Assembly (NCBI RefSeq): GCF_002979755.1
Contig: NZ_PCPP01000003.1
Span: 62,001-126,000, forward strand
Origin: Chryseobacterium culicis
GTDB taxonomy: Bacteria; Bacteroidota; Bacteroidia; Flavobacteriales; Weeksellaceae
DNA: 64,000 nt
Direction of reading: 5' to 3'
The notes under the pieces are model-generated. The model worked only from the letters and a program-made list of their open reading frames with translations. It searched no databases and was not told the origin of the DNA. Position numbers and translations under genes: made by a program. Below are positions 34,642 to 44,557 of the stretch, one piece after another (position 1 is the first letter of the stretch; each line of letters starts with the position of its first letter).

Positions 34642-35043
34642 ATGAACAACAATATCCAAGAGACCATTCAGCACTTTCTTCAATTTCTTTCAGGAAGAAA
34701 ACTGACAGAACTAACGAACCTATTTTCTGACACCGTAGACTGGTATATCCCTGGAGATGAGCAAAAAGCAGCGTGGCTGGGAGTAAGAAACAATAAACAG
34801 GAAGTATCTGATTTTTTTGAATTATTATGGAAGAATACGGAACCCGTTTCTGCTAAAATTGACCATATTTTCAATGATGATGAAAATGTTGTTATTACGG
34901 GAGAATTTGAAACAAAGATGCTGGAAACAGGTAATGTTGTAGAGTCTTTATTTTGTATTCAGATGCGCATTCAGAACGATAAAATTATACGCTATAGACT
35001 ACTGGAAGATAGTTTGGCAGTTTCAAAGGCTTTGGATAAATAG
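34642..35043 (+). CDS. SnoaL/NTF2-like protein
   Basis: A 133-residue protein of the NTF2/SnoaL cone fold: an N-terminal helix pair, LTNLFSDTVDWYIPG and WLGVRNNKQEVSDFFELL as in ketosteroid-isomerase-like proteins, and a final strand LFCIQMRIQNDKIIRYRLLED. Such proteins are small-molecule binders or isomerases without a predictable ligand. Monocistronic, divergent from the siderophore receptor gene. Confidence 0.85.
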   Translation: MNNNIQETIQHFLQFLSGRKLTELTNLFSDTVDWYIPGDEQKAAWLGVRNNKQEVSDFFELLWKNTEPVSAKIDHIFNDDENVVITGEFETKMLETGNVVESLFCIQMRIQNDKIIRYRLLEDSLAVSKALDK

Positions 35044-35118
35044 CTAAAGATTATTTATCTTATTGATAACAACATACATTGGAATTGTTTAAACTTATCA
35101 AAAAATATTGGATATTTC

Positions 35119-35245
35119 TTAAACCATTAAGAAGGATTTAAGCAGTAAAGCATAATTAAGTTAAGATAAATCATACTGATTTTTAAGCTTAAAGCGAAGC
35201 TTATCTTAATACTCTAAACACCTTAATGTGATCTTAATGTTTCAA
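35119..35245. repeat. Palindromic intergenic element, copy 2
   Basis: Left end TTAAACCATTAAG (35119-35131) is identical to that of copy 1; the right end CTTAATGTTTCAA (35233-35245) is a degenerate partner. The interior includes AAGCTTAAAGCGAAGCTTAT. Confidence 0.75.
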
Positions 35246-35324
35246 AAAAGTTTAAACAAGTTTATTATCAATGAGATTCTTCTTTCGTGAAAATGACATT
35301 GCTTTTAATGTCTACAATTATCTA

Positions 35325-35825
35325 TCAAATCACAGCAGAAGCCATCATAGACATAAAGTAATTGGCGCAGTGTAGAGCATTAATTAACACAATTTCTTTC
35401 TCCGGAAAGGTTTCAAAGGCATCAGAAGTTGTGATCTGATATTCGTAATTCAGGGAAGTCCACTTCAGATGTGGCTTTATAATCATCAGTTCTACCCCTT
35501 CCTGATCTGTAAGAACAAATGATTCTTTAAAAATCCCTCTGTGTTTAAAAAGGTAACCATTCTTTATACCGTCAAAATAAGTCTGTACCACAATTTCACC
35601 ATTCCAGTTCATCCTGAATTTCAGAAGTACTCTTTCATGATCTTTCAGCTCAATGGTGGTTCCCCAAAAACCTTTCGGCTCTACCTGATAGCTCTGACCC
35701 TCTGCAATTTCAATGACAGCATTAAATTTAAACCAGCTTGTATAAGTAAGTTTTCCAATTAATGTCTCTTCTTTTGTGACTTCAAAAGATAAAGAATTGC
35801 TTGATTTCGCGTAATATTCTGCCAT
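35325..35825 (-). CDS. Uncharacterised beta-rich protein
   Basis: A 166-residue soluble protein without signal peptide, rich in beta strands (SLSFEVTKEETLIGKLTYTS, VIEIAEGQSYQVEPKGFWGT) and with a C-terminal hydrophobic helix (LINALHCANYFMSMMASAVI). The strand pattern with a hydrophobic terminal helix is like Tubby/LURP-one-type proteins, but this is only a fold-level impression. I do not recognise the family. Monocistronic. Confidence 0.65.
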   Translation of the reverse strand: MAEYYAKSSNSLSFEVTKEETLIGKLTYTSWFKFNAVIEIAEGQSYQVEPKGFWGTTIELKDHERVLLKFRMNWNGEIVVQTYFDGIKNGYLFKHRGIFKESFVLTDQEGVELMIIKPHLKWTSLNYEYQITTSDAFETFPEKEIVLINALHCANYFMSMMASAVI

Positions 35826-36022
35826 GGTTATATCTGGATTTGGTGAAGTTTTTATTAGTTTTTAGATCGCATTAACAGCTTGAATTTTAACGCTCTAATT
35901 TATAAATAATTCTTCAAACATAATCTACTTTTAAGATGATAGAATAAAAACTATTGTGAATTAATTCTGAGAATCTTTTTTATAATAAAAATTTGCTTTC
36001 AAATATGTATCTGAACAACTTA

Positions 36023-36859
36023 TTATTTGCTTCCGAACCAGTATTCCCACTTTTCATTATCAATCCCGAATTTTCCCTGCCACCATCTAGCGGGGTAGCC
36101 AACATCATCATTTCTTATAGGTCTGTGTTCTCTTTCAGGATAGGTAATGTAGTGATCTGCGTATCCAAAATGCTCATCATCATGTAAAATTCCAATGATT
36201 CCTAAAATTTCCAATACTCCTAACCGTTCTTCATCATTTGATTTGAAGGTTTTAGAAATTTTCTTTTTGAGTTGAGAAATTCTGTCGTTTGGATCTGCTG
36301 TTTCAATGATTCCTTTCAGTTCATTGAGTATTCTGTAATCATTTTCATTGGGTTTGACAGCCGGAAGCTTTGGGAACTGTTCTACATCAAATAAAACCTG
36401 AATTAAATTATCAAAACAGGCTCCATCTTTATACTTGAAATAATTGATCGTATTGAATTCGATAGGTTCTTCAAATTCATACGTATGAATGCCACATACG
36501 GCACAGATACCTTCATTAGGTTGTGGGCTTGGTGTAAAGCTATGCTCAGTCAGACTTTGGGCAATACAGTAGCTGGATAAGAATGAACGGTATTCCAATT
36601 GTCTTGTACTCAGGCTGTAAATAAAGGCATCAACAACGTCCTGCTTTGTAATATTAGCAACAGCTTTTTTAATTCTACGGCAAATTTCATCATGGCTTAT
36701 TTCCTCCTGATCATACATGACAGACTGTTTCTTTGCGTACTCAAAATCATCTTCGGTGATGTATTGCATATAGGTTTCCCAATAAAACCAGTCGCTTAAA
36801 CTTTCGTTCTGGGAAGTTTTTATTGTATTGAGTAAAATCTTTATTGCTTTTTTATCCAT
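36023..36859 (-). CDS. Uncharacterised protein, 278 residues
   Basis: A soluble, largely helical 278-residue protein with no signal peptide. A possible zinc pair CAVCG is at about residues 119-122, and the C-terminus has an aromatic-rich segment ending RWWQGKFGIDNEKWEYWFG. I recognise no family. It overlaps the upstream membrane-anchored gene by 19 bases, which implies translational coupling, and belongs to a run of short unknown genes that may be an accessory region. Confidence 0.65.
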   Translation of the reverse strand: MDKKAIKILLNTIKTSQNESLSDWFYWETYMQYITEDDFEYAKKQSVMYDQEEISHDEICRRIKKAVANITKQDVVDAFIYSLSTRQLEYRSFLSSYCIAQSLTEHSFTPSPQPNEGICAVCGIHTYEFEEPIEFNTINYFKYKDGACFDNLIQVLFDVEQFPKLPAVKPNENDYRILNELKGIIETADPNDRISQLKKKISKTFKSNDEERLGVLEILGIIGILHDDEHFGYADHYITYPEREHRPIRNDDVGYPARWWQGKFGIDNEKWEYWFGSK

Positions 36860-37239
36860 TCTTCATTATTGTTAAGTTTTTCATAATAATGATTTAAATC
36901 TGCATTCAACATGATTTTTGGATTTTCAAATACTTCATTTGAAAAATAGGTTTTATAGACTGCTGATTGATCAAAATCTTTATAATAAAGTTCTATTTCA
37001 GGATTTATTCCATTGTATAATTTATATGTTCCAACTCCGTAAAAATGACTTTCAAACGTTTTATTCTCATACAAAGTTAAAGTGTCTGCCATATGTGGAG
37101 CTTCTACACAACAAACTGAATTATCAAAATTCTTGTTAATATACTTTCCATAGATATCTTGCTTCTTTAATGGAAAATTAATATTGAGAATAAGCATAAC
37201 AACTAATATTATTACAAATACTAAAAATGTTTTTTTCAT
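36841..37239 (-). CDS. Small membrane-anchored protein of unknown function
   Basis: About 132 residues from ATG 37239 (MKKTFLVFVIILVVMLILNI); an upstream in-frame ATG at 37251 adds four residues. The first 20 residues form a signal anchor without a clear cleavage site or lipobox. The remainder is a compact beta-rich domain with a CC pair (SVCCVEAP near 42-49). No family recognised. Coupled to the next gene by a 19-base overlap. Confidence 0.65.
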   Translation of the reverse strand: MKKTFLVFVIILVVMLILNINFPLKKQDIYGKYINKNFDNSVCCVEAPHMADTLTLYENKTFESHFYGVGTYKLYNGINPEIELYYKDFDQSAVYKTYFSNEVFENPKIMLNADLNHYYEKLNNNEEWIKKQ

Positions 37240-37288
37240 AAAATTGCTCATAATACCATCCTATTCTTCTGAACTACCATAAGTTTCT

Positions 37289-37732
37289 TTATTCAATTTT
37301 GTAAACATAATCATTACGGATAAACTTAATTTTATCTTTCAATTCTGCAGGATAAAATATTGTTCCATCAATCTCAACACTTTTAATCATGTATCTCCAG
37401 CTTCCATTATGACTTTTGTGAATTTTTGTTGTTGAATTTGGATAAAGCTCAATAACAATGGAAGAATCTCTCACTTGTATTTTTTCAAGAGCCTTTGGAT
37501 TTTTAATTTTATAAAAAGAGCGCGGTGACAATATTCCATTTTCGTAATTAAATGCAAAACTGCCGGATTCATCATCAATTGCTTTCGATACAGGATAATT
37601 ATAATTGATCTTGATTATTTTTTTGGCCCCAGTGAGATTTTGAATATAAAAATCAGTCAACCAGGAGCATCCTGAAAGAACCGTTATGAAAACAAAACTT
37701 AAGAATCCTATCATCATTGATTTTATACGCAT
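37289..37732 (-). CDS. Small lipoprotein of unknown function
   Basis: A 147-residue lipoprotein: signal peptide and lipobox LSGC with the acylated Cys at residue 22, followed by a beta-rich domain (IIKINYNYPVSKAIDD, KIQVRDSSIVIELYP, MIKSVEIDGTIFYP). No recognised family. It precedes two other unknown genes on the same strand and follows a terminator, so it likely starts an operon. Confidence 0.7.
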   Translation of the reverse strand: MRIKSMMIGFLSFVFITVLSGCSWLTDFYIQNLTGAKKIIKINYNYPVSKAIDDESGSFAFNYENGILSPRSFYKIKNPKALEKIQVRDSSIVIELYPNSTTKIHKSHNGSWRYMIKSVEIDGTIFYPAELKDKIKFIRNDYVYKIE

Positions 37733-37797
37733 TGTATTGAAGTTTAGAGGGCTTTTGTAAAAATAATCAGATTACTTTAATTTATTAGTTTTTCTGA

Positions 37798-37831
37798 TAA
37801 AAAAATCCCACAAGAAAATTTGTGGGATTTT
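37798..37831 (-). terminator. Terminator downstream of the rhomboid segment
   Basis: Minus-strand stem AAAATCCCACAAA/(TT)TGTGGGATTTT with T run, just after the truncated carB-end copy. It probably was the original carB terminator or belongs to the inserted segment. Confidence 0.85.
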
Positions 37832-37846
37832 GAATATTTATTGCAT

Positions 37847-37883
37847 TCGAAATTACATCGTCTCCATTTTGAAGCTCATGCTT
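37847..37883 (-). repeat. Truncated second copy of the carB 3' end
   Basis: 37 bases identical to 39742-39778, in the same orientation, covering the last codons of carB (SMSFKMETM and stop) plus six bases beyond. No carB sequence precedes it. With the intact copy it brackets the rhomboid gene. Confidence 0.92.
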
Positions 37884-37963
37884 CCTATACAATAGCTTTA
37901 AATTTTTTTCATAAAGCCAGCAAGATATATTATTATGCTAAGGTGATAGAAATAATTAATAAA

Positions 37964-39535
37964 TTATTGGGGTTTATGATCTTTACTATAATATTCTGCA
38001 GTAAACTTTATTTCTTTTTTTAATGGTCCTGACATAATCATTCCTATAATAAATCCAGTGACTAATCCACCTATGTGAGCAGCATTATCAATACCTCCTG
38101 TGAACCCCATAAGCAAGTTAAAACCAACAAAAACAATTGTACTGATAAAAAAAGCTTTATTAAAATCCACAGGGAAAACTTTTAAAAGCATACAAGCAAG
38201 AAAAAAACCATATAAACCAAAAATTGCCCCAGAGGCCCCTACACTTACCGTTGCATCATACCACAAAATACTTGTAAGACTAGCCAAAATGCCTGCTATT
38301 AAATATATCAATAAATACTTCCCTCTGCCTAATAATGGTTCAAGGAAAATCCCAACAAATAATAACCCAAACATATTTGCGAAAATGTGCATTAATCCTC
38401 CATGTAGAAATGTATTTGTCAACAATCGCCACCATTGATTATCTGTAGTCAATGGTTTAAAATTAGCTCCCCAATTCAACAAATCATCACTTTTAAAAGA
38501 AACTAATCCCAGTCCTGAAAATACCATTAAGATGTAAATTAGTAGATTTAAATCAATTAAAATAGGAGTTATAAAAAATCCTTCTTTTGGAATAAACATA
38601 TCCAGCATTTCCTTTAATTCTGAATCTATTTTCGTAACACCTTTTTCCTTAAAACTTTCTAATTTATTTTCATTAAACTTAGGAAACAACAATAAGACAA
38701 AATAGATAATAGCTCCTATTGCAAAGGAACCTAATACCCAGGAAAACTTATTTCCATTTCGTGTTTCAAATGGTTCTGTTCTTGCTTCAAAAATTATATT
38801 ATCTTGAGATAAATTTTGCTCTGCTTTTTTAAGAGCTTTATTATATTCATCATGATCTTCTGTATTTCCAATGGTTTCTAAATAAGTAAATTCATGAAAA
38901 TCTGTATTTTCAAATTCTTTCTGTGACTGTTCAGCAAACAGTTTATATTTTTCATTCTTTTCTTCATCTGAAAGACTGTTACTGATTTGCTCCGAATATA
39001 GCTTACCAAGCCAATATTGATGAGTAAGATTAATTGTATCGGACGCCTTTTCCAAGATTGGCATTGCTACATAAATAAGCATATTAAAACGCTCATTATT
39101 TCTGCCTGTAACAGATACAGTATTCTGTATGGCAATATGTCGTTTATCTATATAATAATTTTTGAGGGTATAATATTTTGTATGTTCTGTTTTGTACATT
39201 TCCGAAATAGCATTAAGCTTTGTTAGCTCCCCGGTAGAAGTTGCTAAATATTTTTGGGCAATAATTGTCGGAATAGCAATAGCCATACAAGCTAAGAATT
39301 GGTAAACAAAAGAAGAGTTCTCGTTTTTAAGTTTCAACAATTTTATCCTTGGTCGAAGCCAAATCAAAATTGGAATAAAAGATAATCCAAAAGGTAGCCA
39401 AAACTCAGTAATGTCTTCTTTCAATGGGATACCTATCTTCATAAAAAGTAACCAATTCAGAAAGGTATATATTAAAGTAAAACCTATTGCAATTAATAAA
39501 AATGGTTTGTAAATAAATAGTAATTTTTCTTTCAT
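37964..39535 (-). CDS. Rhomboid family intramembrane serine protease
   Basis: A 523-residue protein. Two N-terminal membrane helices and a long soluble part (about 95-265, Glu/Lys-rich) precede the six-helix rhomboid core: RLLTNTFLHGGLMHIFANMFGL, catalytic Ser in VGASGAIFGLYG (near 433) and catalytic His in NAAHIGGLVTG (near 485). It cuts substrates within the inner membrane. The extra N-terminal domain is larger than in minimal rhomboids. Its 1.86 kb segment is flanked by two 37-base copies of the carB end, so it is likely a later insertion between carB and its old terminator. Confidence 0.9.
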   Translation of the reverse strand: MKEKLLFIYKPFLLIAIGFTLIYTFLNWLLFMKIGIPLKEDITEFWLPFGLSFIPILIWLRPRIKLLKLKNENSSFVYQFLACMAIAIPTIIAQKYLATSTGELTKLNAISEMYKTEHTKYYTLKNYYIDKRHIAIQNTVSVTGRNNERFNMLIYVAMPILEKASDTINLTHQYWLGKLYSEQISNSLSDEEKNEKYKLFAEQSQKEFENTDFHEFTYLETIGNTEDHDEYNKALKKAEQNLSQDNIIFEARTEPFETRNGNKFSWVLGSFAIGAIIYFVLLLFPKFNENKLESFKEKGVTKIDSELKEMLDMFIPKEGFFITPILIDLNLLIYILMVFSGLGLVSFKSDDLLNWGANFKPLTTDNQWWRLLTNTFLHGGLMHIFANMFGLLFVGIFLEPLLGRGKYLLIYLIAGILASLTSILWYDATVSVGASGAIFGLYGFFLACMLLKVFPVDFNKAFFISTIVFVGFNLLMGFTGGIDNAAHIGGLVTGFIIGMIMSGPLKKEIKFTAEYYSKDHKPQ

Positions 39536-39691
39536 TCTGTTTTCAATTTTTCAACTAGTTCTCAGTTTTTCTTTTGTTGAGTTTGTATTTATCATTATGT
39601 TCAATCAGAGCTCTTAAATATTTATCCTGCTTCTAAAAATCCTAATAATAAGTTTCAAAATTACTTCTTTTCTTAAAAATTTAAATTAAAA

Positions 39692-39724
39692 AAGCCTCAT
39701 AGATTTCACAAATCTATGAGGCTT
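39692..39724 (-). terminator. carB terminator
   Basis: Minus-strand stem AAGCCTCATAGATTT/AAATCTATGAGGCTT, 3-base loop, T run, 24 bases after the carB stop. Confidence 0.93.
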
Positions 39725-39741
39725 ACACTATTTATTCTTAC

Positions 39742-39778
39742 TCGAAATTACATCGTCTCCATTTTGAAGCTCATGCTT
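39742..39778 (-). repeat. Intact copy of the carB 3'-end repeat
   Basis: The 37-base sequence shared with 37847-37883, here in its natural place at the end of carB. Confidence 0.92.
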
Positions 39779-42700
39779 TCGATTACTTTTAAGATCGCTT
39801 CTACAGTATCCATTGAAGTTAAACAAGGAACACCGTTTTCCACGCTCATTCTTCTGATCTGGAATCCGTCTCTTTCAGCTTGTTTACCTTTTGTAGTGGT
39901 GTTTACAACATACTGAACTTTTCCTTTCTGAATCAGGTCGATAAGGTTTACACTTTCTTCTCCGATTTTATATCCTATTTTGCAAGGAATTCCTTTTTCT
40001 TCGAAGAACTTCGCAGTACCTTCCGTAGCCCAGATTCTGAATCCTACTTCATGGAATCTTGCCGCAAGAGCTGCTGCTTCGTCTTTATGCTTATCTGCTA
40101 CTGTGAAAAGGATAGATCCGTGCATAGGAACTTTTCTTCCTGCTGCAACCAATCCTTTGTACAATGCTTTTTCAAGGGTTGTATCTTTCCCCATTACCTC
40201 TCCTGTAGACTTCATTTCAGGGCCTAAAGAGATGTCAACTTTCGTTAGTTTGGAGAAAGAGAATACCGGAACTTTTACAAATACTCCTTCTTTGTTTGGA
40301 ACTAGTCCGTTTTCGTATCCTAAGTCTTTCAGTTTTTGTCCTAAAATTGCCTTTGTAGCAAGGTTAGCCATAGGAACTTCTGTAATTTTAGATAAGAAAG
40401 GAACTGTTCTTGAAGAACGAGGGTTTACTTCGATTACATAGACGTTTCCTTCGAAAAGAACGTATTGGATGTTCATTAATCCGATCACCTTCAGTCCTTT
40501 TGCCAGTCTTTTTGTATAGTCTACCAAAGTATCAATCTCACTTTGAGAGATATTTTGTGGTGGATATACTGCGATTGAGTCTCCGGAGTGAACTCCCGCT
40601 CTTTCGATGTGTTCCATAATTCCCGGAATCACTACAGTTTCTCCGTCACAGATGGCATCTACTTCAATTTCCTTTCCTACCATGTACTTGTCAACCAATA
40701 CAGGGTGTTCAGGGCTTGCTTCTACAGCATTTTCCATGTAGTGGGCCAATTCTGCTTCTGCGTATACAATTTCCATCGCTCTACCTCCAAGAACGTAGCT
40801 TGGACGTACCAATACCGGATATCCGATTTCGTTAGCAATTTTTATCGCTTCTTCTTTTGAAGTTGAAGTTCTTCCTTTTGGCTGAGGAATTCCCAGTTCC
40901 TGAAGTGCTTTTTCAAATTTATCTCTGTTTTCAGCTCTGTCAAGATCTTCTAATGAAGTTCCTAAGATCTGTACTCCGTGAGAGGCTAGTTTATCTGCAA
41001 GGTTAATCGCAGTCTGCCCTCCGAACTGTACCACTACTCCTTTAGGTTTCTCAAGCTCGATGATGTTCATTACATCTTCTTCTGTAAGCGGCTCGAAGTA
41101 TAGTTTATCAGAGATTGAGAAGTCTGTAGAAACTGTTTCTGGGTTGTTGTTGATGATAATCGCTTCGTAACCCATTTCTTTGATTGCCCATACAGAGTGA
41201 ACTGTTGCGTAATCAAACTCAACTCCCTGTCCGATTCTGATAGGTCCTGAACCTAGTACGATGATTTTTTCTTTGTCAGAAACAACACTTTCGTTTTCTT
41301 CCTCGTAAGTTCCGTAGAAATAAGGGGTTTCAGATTCAAATTCAGCAGCACAAGTGTCAACCATTTTGTACACCGGCATTACTCCGTTTTCTTTTCTGAA
41401 GTTGAAAACCTCACGTTCTTTTACATTCCAAAGAACAGCAATATTGATATCTGCGAAACCTAATCTCTTCGCTTCAATTAAAGTTTCTTTATCGAATTTG
41501 TTTTCAGCGATTACTTTTTCGAAGTCAACTAGTTTTTTCAGTTTCCAGATGAAGAACTTATCGATTTTACTCCATTCTACAATCTGCTCCCAGTCGTATC
41601 CTCTTCTTAAAGCATCTCCGATAATGAACAATCTTTCATCATCACATACTCTGATTCTTCTTTCGATTTCCTCAGCAGTAAGCGCTTCCGCCTGCTTAGT
41701 TTTTAATCCTAAATGTTTGATTCCTGTTTCTAATGAACGGATAGCTTTCTGTAAAGATTCTTCCAGATTTCTTCCGATTGCCATTACTTCACCAGTCGCT
41801 TTCATCTGAGTAGAAAGTCTTCTGTCTGCCGTTTCGAATTTATCGAATGGGAATCTTGGGAACTTCGTTACCACATAATCAAGAGCAGGTTCAAAACATG
41901 CGTATGTTTTTCCTGTTACCGGATTCATGATTTCATCCAGTGTTAATCCTACAGCAATCTTTGCAGCAATTTTCGCAATCGGATATCCTGTTGCTTTACT
42001 TGCTAGCGCTGATGAACGGGAAACTCTTGGGTTTACCTCGATAATATAATACTCGAAAGAGTGTGGATCTAAGGCCAACTGTACGTTACATCCTCCTTCA
42101 ATTCCTAAGGCTCTGATGATTTTTAAGGAAGCATTTCTCAGTAACTGATACTCTCTGTCTGAAAGTGTCTGAGAAGGTGCTACTACGATAGAATCTCCTG
42201 TGTGAACTCCTACCGGATCTATATTTTCCATGTTACAAACCACAATGGCGTTGTCGTTTGCATCACGCATTACTTCGTATTCAATTTCTTTGAAACCTGC
42301 GATTGATTTTTCAATAAGACACTGAGTAACCGGGCTGTGTTTTAGTCCCAATTCAGCAATCTCTTTCAATTCAACTTCTGTAGAAGCAATACCTCCTCCG
42401 GTACCTCCCATTGTAAAGGCAGGACGAACAATTACCGGGTAACCGATCTCATTGGCGAAAGCAAGGGCTCCTTCTACCGTGTTTACGATATCAGATTCCG
42501 GAACCGGCTCGTTCAATTCTCTCATCAACTCACGGAAAAGATCTCTGTCTTCAGCTCTGTTGATGGCAGAAAGCTTTGTTCCCAATACTTCCACTTTGCA
42601 CTCTTCAAGAATTCCTGATTTCTCCAATTCTACCGCCATATTCAGTCCTGTCTGACCTCCCAATGTTGGTAACAATGCATCCGGACGTTCTTTTCTGATG

Positions 42701-42930
42701 ATGTGGCTTACAAACTGTAATGAAATCGGCTCGATATATACTTTATCAGCGATTTCCACATCCGTCATGATTGTTGCAGGGTTTGAGTTGATCAAAATTA
42801 CCTTGTAGCCTTCTTCTTTCAGAGACAGACAAGCCTGCGTTCCTGCGTAATCAAATTCAGCTGCCTGACCAATGATGATAGGTCCTGAACCGATTACTAA
42901 AATTGTTTTTATATCTGTACGTTTTGCCAT
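39748..42930 (-). CDS. carB: Carbamoyl-phosphate synthase large subunit
   Basis: A 1060-residue protein of full length, with the duplicated ATP-grasp halves (first: residues ~1-400, [24 protein letters not shown]; second: ~545-930, [24 protein letters not shown]) and a C-terminal allosteric MGS-like domain ([21 protein letters not shown]). It makes carbamoyl phosphate from ammonia, bicarbonate and two ATP for both pyrimidine and arginine synthesis. Last gene of pyrB-carA-carB; a four-helix-bundle gene intervenes before it. Its 3' end is duplicated downstream. Confidence 0.97.
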   Translation of the reverse strand: MAKRTDIKTILVIGSGPIIIGQAAEFDYAGTQACLSLKEEGYKVILINSNPATIMTDVEIADKVYIEPISLQFVSHIIRKERPDALLPTLGGQTGLNMAVELEKSGILEECKVEVLGTKLSAINRAEDRDLFRELMRELNEPVPESDIVNTVEGALAFANEIGYPVIVRPAFTMGGTGGGIASTEVELKEIAELGLKHSPVTQCLIEKSIAGFKEIEYEVMRDANDNAIVVCNMENIDPVGVHTGDSIVVAPSQTLSDREYQLLRNASLKIIRALGIEGGCNVQLALDPHSFEYYIIEVNPRVSRSSALASKATGYPIAKIAAKIAVGLTLDEIMNPVTGKTYACFEPALDYVVTKFPRFPFDKFETADRRLSTQMKATGEVMAIGRNLEESLQKAIRSLETGIKHLGLKTKQAEALTAEEIERRIRVCDDERLFIIGDALRRGYDWEQIVEWSKIDKFFIWKLKKLVDFEKVIAENKFDKETLIEAKRLGFADINIAVLWNVKEREVFNFRKENGVMPVYKMVDTCAAEFESETPYFYGTYEEENESVVSDKEKIIVLGSGPIRIGQGVEFDYATVHSVWAIKEMGYEAIIINNNPETVSTDFSISDKLYFEPLTEEDVMNIIELEKPKGVVVQFGGQTAINLADKLASHGVQILGTSLEDLDRAENRDKFEKALQELGIPQPKGRTSTSKEEAIKIANEIGYPVLVRPSYVLGGRAMEIVYAEAELAHYMENAVEASPEHPVLVDKYMVGKEIEVDAICDGETVVIPGIMEHIERAGVHSGDSIAVYPPQNISQSEIDTLVDYTKRLAKGLKVIGLMNIQYVLFEGNVYVIEVNPRSSRTVPFLSKITEVPMANLATKAILGQKLKDLGYENGLVPNKEGVFVKVPVFSFSKLTKVDISLGPEMKSTGEVMGKDTTLEKALYKGLVAAGRKVPMHGSILFTVADKHKDEAAALAARFHEVGFRIWATEGTAKFFEEKGIPCKIGYKIGEESVNLIDLIQKGKVQYVVNTTTKGKQAERDGFQIRRMSVENGVPCLTSMDTVEAILKVIESMSFKMETM

Positions 42931-42959
42931 TTTTCTTTTTTTATTAGAGTCAAGAACCT

Positions 42960-42978
42960 AGAGCCAAGAGCCAAGATT
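42960..42978 (+). repeat. Inverted repeat, left flank of four-helix-bundle gene
   Basis: AGAGCCAAGAGCCAAGATT, inverted in 18 of 19 positions at 43367-43385. A related copy occurs at 62797-62814. Confidence 0.8.
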
Positions 42979-42986
42979 TCCAGACT

Positions 42987-43337
42987 TTATTTTAAATTAT
43001 TTTTGAATGAATAAATCATTCTTTGAATTTCAGAAACTTCATTGAGTAAAGCGTTTACTTTTTCTTCAGATAAAAGATCCAACTCTTTTACCAAAATCAA
43101 CTGAGTTTGCAATTCAAATGCAGAACCTAAAGCGATAGCAAGAAAATGATTAAACTCTTTATTGCTATTTCTTCCAGAACCTTCAGCAATGTTAGACGGA
43201 ATAGAAATAGTACATCTTTTAATCTGTAAAATTAACCCATACTTTTCGTCACTACTGATCTCCGGGCAAATCATGTATATATTTTTTGCCAACACAATAG
43301 ATTTTTGCCAGAAAAGTAATTTTTCAAAGTTATGCAT
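42987..43337 (-). CDS. Four-helix bundle protein (23S rRNA IVP family)
   Basis: A 116-residue all-helical protein with the family marks FEKLLFWQKSIVLAKNIY, LILQIKRCTISIPSNIAEG and the basic/acidic helix pairs to the end. The family is known from intervening sequences in 23S rRNA genes and as the Avd accessory protein of diversity-generating retroelements, and it forms pentamers that bind nucleic acid. Here it lies between carA and carB, bracketed by 19-base inverted repeats, as if the gene and its flanks were a small mobile cassette dropped into the operon. Co-transcription with car genes is likely. Confidence 0.9.
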   Translation of the reverse strand: MHNFEKLLFWQKSIVLAKNIYMICPEISSDEKYGLILQIKRCTISIPSNIAEGSGRNSNKEFNHFLAIALGSAFELQTQLILVKELDLLSEEKVNALLNEVSEIQRMIYSFKNNLK

Positions 43338-43366
43338 GTCCTTTTTCTCTTAAGTCTTAATTCTTG

Positions 43367-43385
43367 AATCTTGGTTCTTGGCTCT
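43367..43385 (-). repeat. Inverted repeat, right flank of four-helix-bundle gene
   Basis: Reverse complement AGAGCCAAGAACCAAGATT; pairs with 42960-42978 across the gene, one mismatch. Confidence 0.8.
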
Positions 43386-43391
43386 TAAATC

Positions 43392-44465
43392 TTACTTCTT
43401 AAAGTCCTCCATCATTTGAATGAACTCATCAAACAGGTAGTTTGCATCTTCAGGGCCAGGGCTCGCTTCAGGATGATACTGAACAGAGAAACAAGGGTGG
43501 ATTTTGTGTTTCAATCCTTCGTTTGTTCTGTCATTCAAGGCGATGTGTGTTTCAATAAGGTCTGTTCCTTTTAAACTTTCCTGATCTACAGCATATCCAT
43601 GGTTTTGAGATGTGATTGCTACCGTATTCTTCTCAAGATCCAATACCGGGTGGTTTCCTCCTCTGTGTCCGAATTTCAGTTTGAAAGTTTTCGCTCCACA
43701 AGCAAGACCAATTAACTGGTGTCCTAAACAGATTCCGAAGATGGGAACTTTTCCTAACAATCCTCTGATCATATCCAACGCGTGTGGTACATCTTCCGGG
43801 TCACCAGGACCGTTTGATAACATAATTCCGTCAGGATTCATCAATAGGATCTCTTCAGCTGTAGTATCCTGAGAAACCACGATGATATCACAGTTTCTTT
43901 GAGATAATTCTCTGATAATCCCCAGTTTTGCACCAAAGTCTACCAATACTACTTTGAAACCTCTGTTAGGGTTTGCGTAAGGTGTTTTTGTAGAAACCTC
44001 CTCTACCTGATTGGTAGGGAAATTTGTTGATTTTAACTCAGAAGCTACAGCAGCTTCGTCAGCATCAGCATTTACAATTTTTCCTTTTACGACTCCATAG
44101 TTACGAAGAACTCTTGTCAGTCTTCTGGTGTCGATTCCTGAAATTCCTGAAAGGTTTTTCTTTTTAAATAATTCATCTAAAGTAATCTGAGTACGGAAGT
44201 TGGAAGGAAGATCGCAAAGTTCTTTTACGATAAGCCCTTTAATTGCCGGCTCGATACTTTCATAATCATCACGGTTAATACCATAATTTCCGATAAGCGG
44301 ATAGGTCATACAAACTATCTGACCGCAGTATGATGGGTCAGAAATCAATTCCTGATACCCTGTCATTCCGGTATTGAAAACTACTTCCCCTGCAGTTTCC
44401 AATTCTGCTCCGAAACCTTCTCCATGAAACACTTCACCGGACTCCAGTATTAATTTTTTCTTCAT
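43392..44465 (-). CDS. carA: Carbamoyl-phosphate synthase small subunit
   Basis: A 357-residue glutamine amidotransferase subunit. The N-terminal CPSase domain (FHGEGFGAELETAGEVVFNTG, MTGYQELISDPSY) is followed by a class I glutaminase: IFGICLGHQLIGLACG (catalytic Cys) and SVQYHPEASPGPED (His, Glu). It supplies ammonia to CarB through a tunnel. Second gene of the pyr operon, 92 bases after pyrB. Confidence 0.96.
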   Translation of the reverse strand: MKKKLILESGEVFHGEGFGAELETAGEVVFNTGMTGYQELISDPSYCGQIVCMTYPLIGNYGINRDDYESIEPAIKGLIVKELCDLPSNFRTQITLDELFKKKNLSGISGIDTRRLTRVLRNYGVVKGKIVNADADEAAVASELKSTNFPTNQVEEVSTKTPYANPNRGFKVVLVDFGAKLGIIRELSQRNCDIIVVSQDTTAEEILLMNPDGIMLSNGPGDPEDVPHALDMIRGLLGKVPIFGICLGHQLIGLACGAKTFKLKFGHRGGNHPVLDLEKNTVAITSQNHGYAVDQESLKGTDLIETHIALNDRTNEGLKHKIHPCFSVQYHPEASPGPEDANYLFDEFIQMMEDFKK

Positions 44466-44557
44466 TTTTAAAAATTAGATTTTCTATTATTTTCTTTTTT
44501 TTTCTAATGTCTTATGTAAAATGTATTCTTTACCTTGTACATTTTACTTTTTACAAT

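Noticed and set aside
39880-40441. Long plus-strand ORFs opposite carB
   Set aside because: carB is complete and conserved on the minus strand; the opposite frames are open only because of its codon composition.
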